Assembly (NCBI RefSeq): GCF_963675165.1
Contig: NC_087378.1
Span: 2,949,525 to 3,013,524 of the forward strand
Length of the DNA stretch: 64,000 nt
Source of the DNA: Halichondria panicea
Taxonomy: Eukaryota; Porifera; Demospongiae; Suberitida; Halichondriidae
Direction of reading: 5' to 3'
Shown here: piece by piece, positions 60,701 through 64,000 of the stretch
How positions within the stretch are numbered: the stretch's first letter is position 1
Layout of the letters: each line of letters opens with the position of its first letter
Notes under the pieces: generated by a model
Seen by the model: the letters and a program-made list of their open reading frames with translations, nothing else
Told to the model about the DNA's origin: nothing
Databases searched by the model: none
Program-made: the position numbers and the translations under genes

Positions 60701-62219
60701 GACATTGTACATGTACATGTACGTATCAGATGCAGTGCATTACATTGAGTGAAACCGAGTGCTCCCACCCTATGTCAGGCACTAGGTAAGTCAACATTGA
60801 AACATGCAATATAGAAATATGAAACAACAATGAGTTTCTAGAAACAACTTCGTAACACCTACTCACTTAGTATGACAAGGTTGGATGTACTAGTGGCCAA
60901 AAACAGATCTCCACTGAAAGAATGATAAGCCACACAAGACACAGGTCCTGTCTCAGTCTCTGTTACTGCTGTCCGTCTGAGAATGCTCTGCACTGTGATG
61001 GAGTTGAGGGTGGAGGAGATGATGACGTTACCATCCTCTGTCACCTCTTTGCTCCCAATCAGCCACTTGATGCGGGGTTGAGGTACACCTACTGCTGTGC
61101 ATGTAAACACTGCATCTTGCCCCGGTAGAATAGCTACGTCAGTAATGTACTCGGTGATTCTGATTGGGTCTGTGCGAGAGAATGGTGTTAATAATTACTA
61201 TTGTGGAATGGAATAAATTGTTTCTTACGATTCTGATGCATGCAGCTAATCTACAGCACATACCAGTAACTTCTAATGACACTGATAGTCCATATTTCTT
61301 CACGACATCCCCGCTGATGTTCACGGCTATGTTGCAAGCATATGCTTTAGCATCATCAGGTACTGTGTTGTTGATGACCAGTGAAAAGTTATTCAAAATA
61401 CTGTAACGACTAAACGCTGGGGCCAAAGTGTTGACCTGACTAAGACCTCTGAACCAGCTGACTGAATAGTTGTCTAGCAGCACACCAGGCTTGTAAGGAC
61501 AGTGAATGATGGCATGATCACCAGTTGGAGTGGAATAAATTGTTCGAGCACGAATTTCAGGATTGATGGTCGGATATGCTGTGGATAAAATATCAATGAA
61601 TGCATGGATTTGAAACCAGCACGTCAGATAATATTCTATTGTGTATAATTATTACAACTGCTACACAACATGTGTGTCAGCATAGATAATGGAGCACAGA
61701 AATTCTAGAATAGTCTCTATTATCTATGGTGTCAGCTAGTGCGCTATACAATGGGCAATTGTTACATGCAGTTGACCTCTGCACATGCAGTGGTGCATGA
61801 CAACCACTATCATCTGATAGCCCCCCACTTCTACACCGTTGAACGTAGGTCAACTATTAGTTGACACATGTATAAATAATTATATGTAACTCACCAACTA
61901 GTTCCACTTCATTATCGGATCGTATATTGTCCACTTCACAATAATAGTAGCCCTCAATGTCAGGCGTCAAATCAAAGTTCAGCAGGACACGGCTAGAAGA
62001 TTTAGTTGTGTTAGCTATCACACGCTCTCTGTTAGCCCCAACTCTACGATAGTACAGGGTGACACCGTTAGGCTCATTAATGGGACACGAGAGGACAACT
62101 TTGGTAATATGAGCATCAGAGATTGTCCTCATTGATGTTATGGACGTGGCTGTAGCATGAGAGGATAATGAAAGTAGAAAGATGGATGAGATGAGGAGTA
62201 TTGATCTTGAGCCCACCAT
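54778..62219 (-). CDS. Ig-superfamily receptor B: 3 Ig + FN3-like + TM + Ser/Arg tail, 662 aa
   Basis: Seven exons close in phase: 62219-61895, 61578-61264, 61169-60867, 60176-59889, 59517-59148, 57861-57683, 54986-54778. Exon 1 has a signal peptide (MVGSRSILLISSIFLLSLSS) and Ig1 (LSCPIN, EGYYYCEVD). Exon 2 is a V-type Ig (IIHCPYK, VSWFRG, DAKAYACNI). Exon 3 is an I-type Ig (FTCTAVGVPQPRIKWLIG, VSCVAY). Exon 4 is a cysteine-free FN3-like domain. Exon 5 adds a short stalk with CEC, a transmembrane helix (LLGIFLVAVIGLFIVGSVLL), HYMRKK, then a Ser-rich stretch. Exons 6-7 give Ser/Arg repeats, EVYAET, and a last exon with NPYEEIQF, a tyrosine motif suited to SH2 or PTB binding. Boundaries of exons 1-4 are all phase 1, as in receptor A. 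The last exon lies 2.7 kb from exon 6 and is placed by phase and motif. Confidence 0.85.
55171..55250. repeat. 41-base tandem duplication
   Basis: Two direct copies of a unit that begins aactcctaccagctaaaagt, in the last intron of receptor B. Confidence 0.9.
55340..56038 (-). repeat. R1 repeat in reverse, split by an M3 MITE
   Basis: R1 sequence in reverse orientation (gctaactacgaagtag, tggcattccaagtaagc, then aaatccaagaaaacctgact and tacctcgctgcgcatgcgca) is interrupted exactly between 'aaatccacata' and 'ctgaaatccaag' by the M3 element at 55519-55939. Confidence 0.8.
55519..55939. mobile_element. MITE, family M3, long copy
   Basis: The ends ctgtatttacttgattaaac and gtttaatcaagtaaatacgg are inverted repeats flanked by TA. 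The interior has several gggcgtttat/gggcgtttaat motifs and a poly-T run. Confidence 0.85.
56280..56585. repeat. Tandem repeat, period about 140 bases
   Basis: Two and a fraction copies of a unit containing cggtacataaaaacataagc, aagtttggatggtgtattgt and gggttgagttgttttcagaa. In the last intron of receptor B. Open frames across it are repeat artefacts. Confidence 0.9.
57543..57588. other. Short hairpin in the receptor B intron
   Basis: tagcctcgatttca is followed after about 18 bases by tggaatcgaggcta, giving a stem of 14 pairs with one mismatch. It may be a transcribed hairpin or the remnant of a small MITE. No RNA gene call is made. Confidence 0.5.
58299..58833 (-). repeat. R1 dispersed repeat, reversed copy
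   Basis: Runs from gcgggtgctgatgcctcggt to tacctcgcttgtgcatgcgc, the reverse of copy 2. It is followed directly by a partial R2 copy. Confidence 0.8.
58830..58980 (+). repeat. R2 dispersed repeat, partial copy
   Basis: Contains cttgctgtaaacgcagcgct, atccaggtgagtagactc and ccgctccacgcgcacctcgg, matching the right half of R2. In an intron of receptor B. Confidence 0.65.
60364..60590. mobile_element. Small inverted-repeat element, family M7
   Basis: Ends cagggtgtcatacagg and cctgtatgacaccctg are perfect 16-base inverted repeats, with related caact flanks. It lies in the receptor B intron between the third Ig exon and the FN3-like exon. Confidence 0.85.
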
Positions 62220-64000
62220 TTTACTCTGAACCAGTAGAAACAGTGATCTGTAACAAAAAGAAAAGTATACAGCGTGTACAATACGACAATTTACAAGTAA
62301 TAATTATGCCAACATCATGCATTTTAAAGGTTTCGAATTCCTTATCACAGTGAAGCATGCTTTATGCACATGGAAACCATCGAGCATAAAATATTGCATT
62401 ACAAAAAACGTTATGTGATTTTTATTTATGCGATTAATCTTATCTCCTCGATTAAACGCTGCAATTTCAATGGGGATTGTACAGGCCTCAAATAAACAAT
62501 TGTGCGATATAAATGTATGTGATATGATAGGCACTCGCATAAATAGTTTGTATCACGCACATATTTATAGACTACGGTAGTATAGTTTCAGACAAACAAA
62601 GCATGCTGCCTACATGAATGACATCATCTCTACACATACAGTTGACGTAGATTTAGAACAGTGTGTTCATTCCAAATCTGACTGTCAACATCCTAGTGTA
62701 GAAGGAAGACACAACAAGTAAATTATCAACATGAGAGTAAAACACAGGAACCTAATGACTAGAGAGAGATACTCTCTAAGCACTTATCGAATCTAAAAGT
62801 GCTGTGACAATACTTTAGTATACATGTAGACAATAGAGGAAGGTATGGTTATACCATACAAGTATTCACACATCACAAAGAGTAACGTGTGCATGTATGT
62901 AGACTCAAAGAAACCACTGAGCAGCTGTACGGGAGAATCAAGCACCCACAAGACATGCTATCATGCTAAGTACATGTAACTCCTCTGCTAGAGTAGAAAA
63001 TACAACACAAATTACTAAAATTATTTCGTTGACAAGTACAACATAATTAACTAGAGCACTGAAGTGCAAACACTTGGCATTAATTTGAGGTTTAGTGAGT
63101 CTACAGCCTCGAGTCAAAGCTGCATGTACATCTAGGCCGACGTGCAGGTTAAAGCTTTAGCTTTTGCTCGCTTATATTCAACAATGAAGCTTTAAAATCA
63201 TAATCTGCCAAATTTAAAACTAATGCCTTGTTGTGTTGAGGCTATCCATGGTATAAACACAGTGCCACTGCATCCAGGTGAGTAGACTCAGAATACACGG
63301 ACAGACAGACAGACAGCTGACTGACCGACTACTATAACCCGTAGCACCGCCGTTTAATTATTTTATACAGACTATGTTAACACACTGGTCTTAATGATTT
63401 CTTAACATTTATCACTTGGCTCTGAGTCGCACCAAATTCATTAAAACCAAGCAGTGTGCCAATCAGGATTGAACAAAACAACAGCTGGCGAGAAAAACAC
63501 AATGTCATGTCAATCTAGTCAGCTGTTTAAAACTTTTCATTTTGTACCTAAATGTCATTTATACTATTAACGAGTGATTGGCTAGAGTGGTCATGCCCAT
63601 GGGATTAAACCTTCATACTGCAATATACAAAATACTTTAACTCAGATTCAGTGTTTATCATCTACAGGAGTGCATGAAATTCATCCACTCCTGCTATCTA
63701 TTATACTGTTTATCTATCTACTAGGCAACCAGCAGAGCACTACAGTGCAGTGTAGCTAGGTACGTACGTATCTAAAATGTCATTAGCTAATGGACTCACT
63801 TAGACACAAAGAGGTGCGTTAATGTGGATCAAGGTCCAGGACACCGCTATATTATCTGTGTACACAGTCTAGTCACTTACCAAACAAACGGCACTTTATG
63901 AAAGCTTGCAGCCTGTAGCGACAGCAATGTACGTACCTGTAGATACAGGCCAGGACAACAAAAGACCCAATTCAGTTCGGCTTGCTAGTACAGATGCGCT
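62220..64000. other. Region upstream of receptor B, no gene recognised
   Basis: About 1.8 kb of AT-rich DNA with one R2 copy. It presumably contains the receptor B promoter and perhaps a non-coding first exon. No convincing coding exon on either strand. Confidence 0.5.
63050..63345 (+). repeat. R2 dispersed repeat, shortened copy
   Basis: Starts agagcactgaagtgcaaaca, includes gctatccatggtataaacac and catccaggtgagtagactc, a (GACA)n run, and ends actactataacccgtagcac. Confidence 0.65.

Overview
The window looks like nuclear genomic DNA from an early-branching animal. Genes are split by many short GT-AG introns, the DNA is AT-rich, and dense families of small inverted-repeat elements fill introns and intergenic DNA. 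The recognisable genes are animal or holozoan orthologues (DNA2, TMEM129, PPP1R42, ZC2HC1, a CCDC73-like gene, a multi-Tudor gene). A sponge is my best guess from this mix, but that is inference, not demonstrated. I rebuilt gene models by hand from splice sites and reading-frame phase; no expression data or database search was available.

Layout. A ZC2HC1-type zinc-finger gene (minus strand, runs off the left edge) is head-to-head with a CCDC73-like coiled-coil gene (963-5437, +). A 20-coding-exon DNA2 helicase/nuclease gene fills 6464-20422 (-). A separate membrane-protein gene (12152-13441, +) sits inside one of its introns, and a decayed copy of one of its own exons lies in intron 1. DNA2 is head-to-head with an unrecognised gene (20682-22147, +). 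TMEM129 (22938-26031, -) is head-to-head with PPP1R42 (26285-27677, +). A single-exon nucleotidyltransferase-like gene follows (27821-28483, -).

About 4.9 kb of element-rich DNA then leads to a giant gene of about 4,133 residues with 17 Tudor repeats (33374-45854, +). Most of it is one 12.4-kb exon. It contains three nearly identical consecutive Tudor units and a C-terminal TPP-SPEP repeat tract. A possible 42-residue single-pass membrane micropeptide lies just downstream (47364-47492).

The last 16 kb hold two neighbouring minus-strand genes (48391-53125 and 54778-62219). Both encode a signal peptide, three Ig-like domains, one FN3-like domain, a transmembrane segment and a cytoplasmic tail. 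Their extracellular exon boundaries are all phase 1, but the tails are unrelated. This pair resembles the layout of invertebrate recognition-receptor clusters and is the strongest candidate here for an undescribed system.

Repeats include several MITE families with clear terminal inverted repeats, two mid-size dispersed families (called R1 and R2 here), a piggyBac-like remnant upstream of the Tudor gene, and several microsatellites. Three gene pairs share intergenic gaps of about 240-260 bp, which suggests bidirectional promoters.
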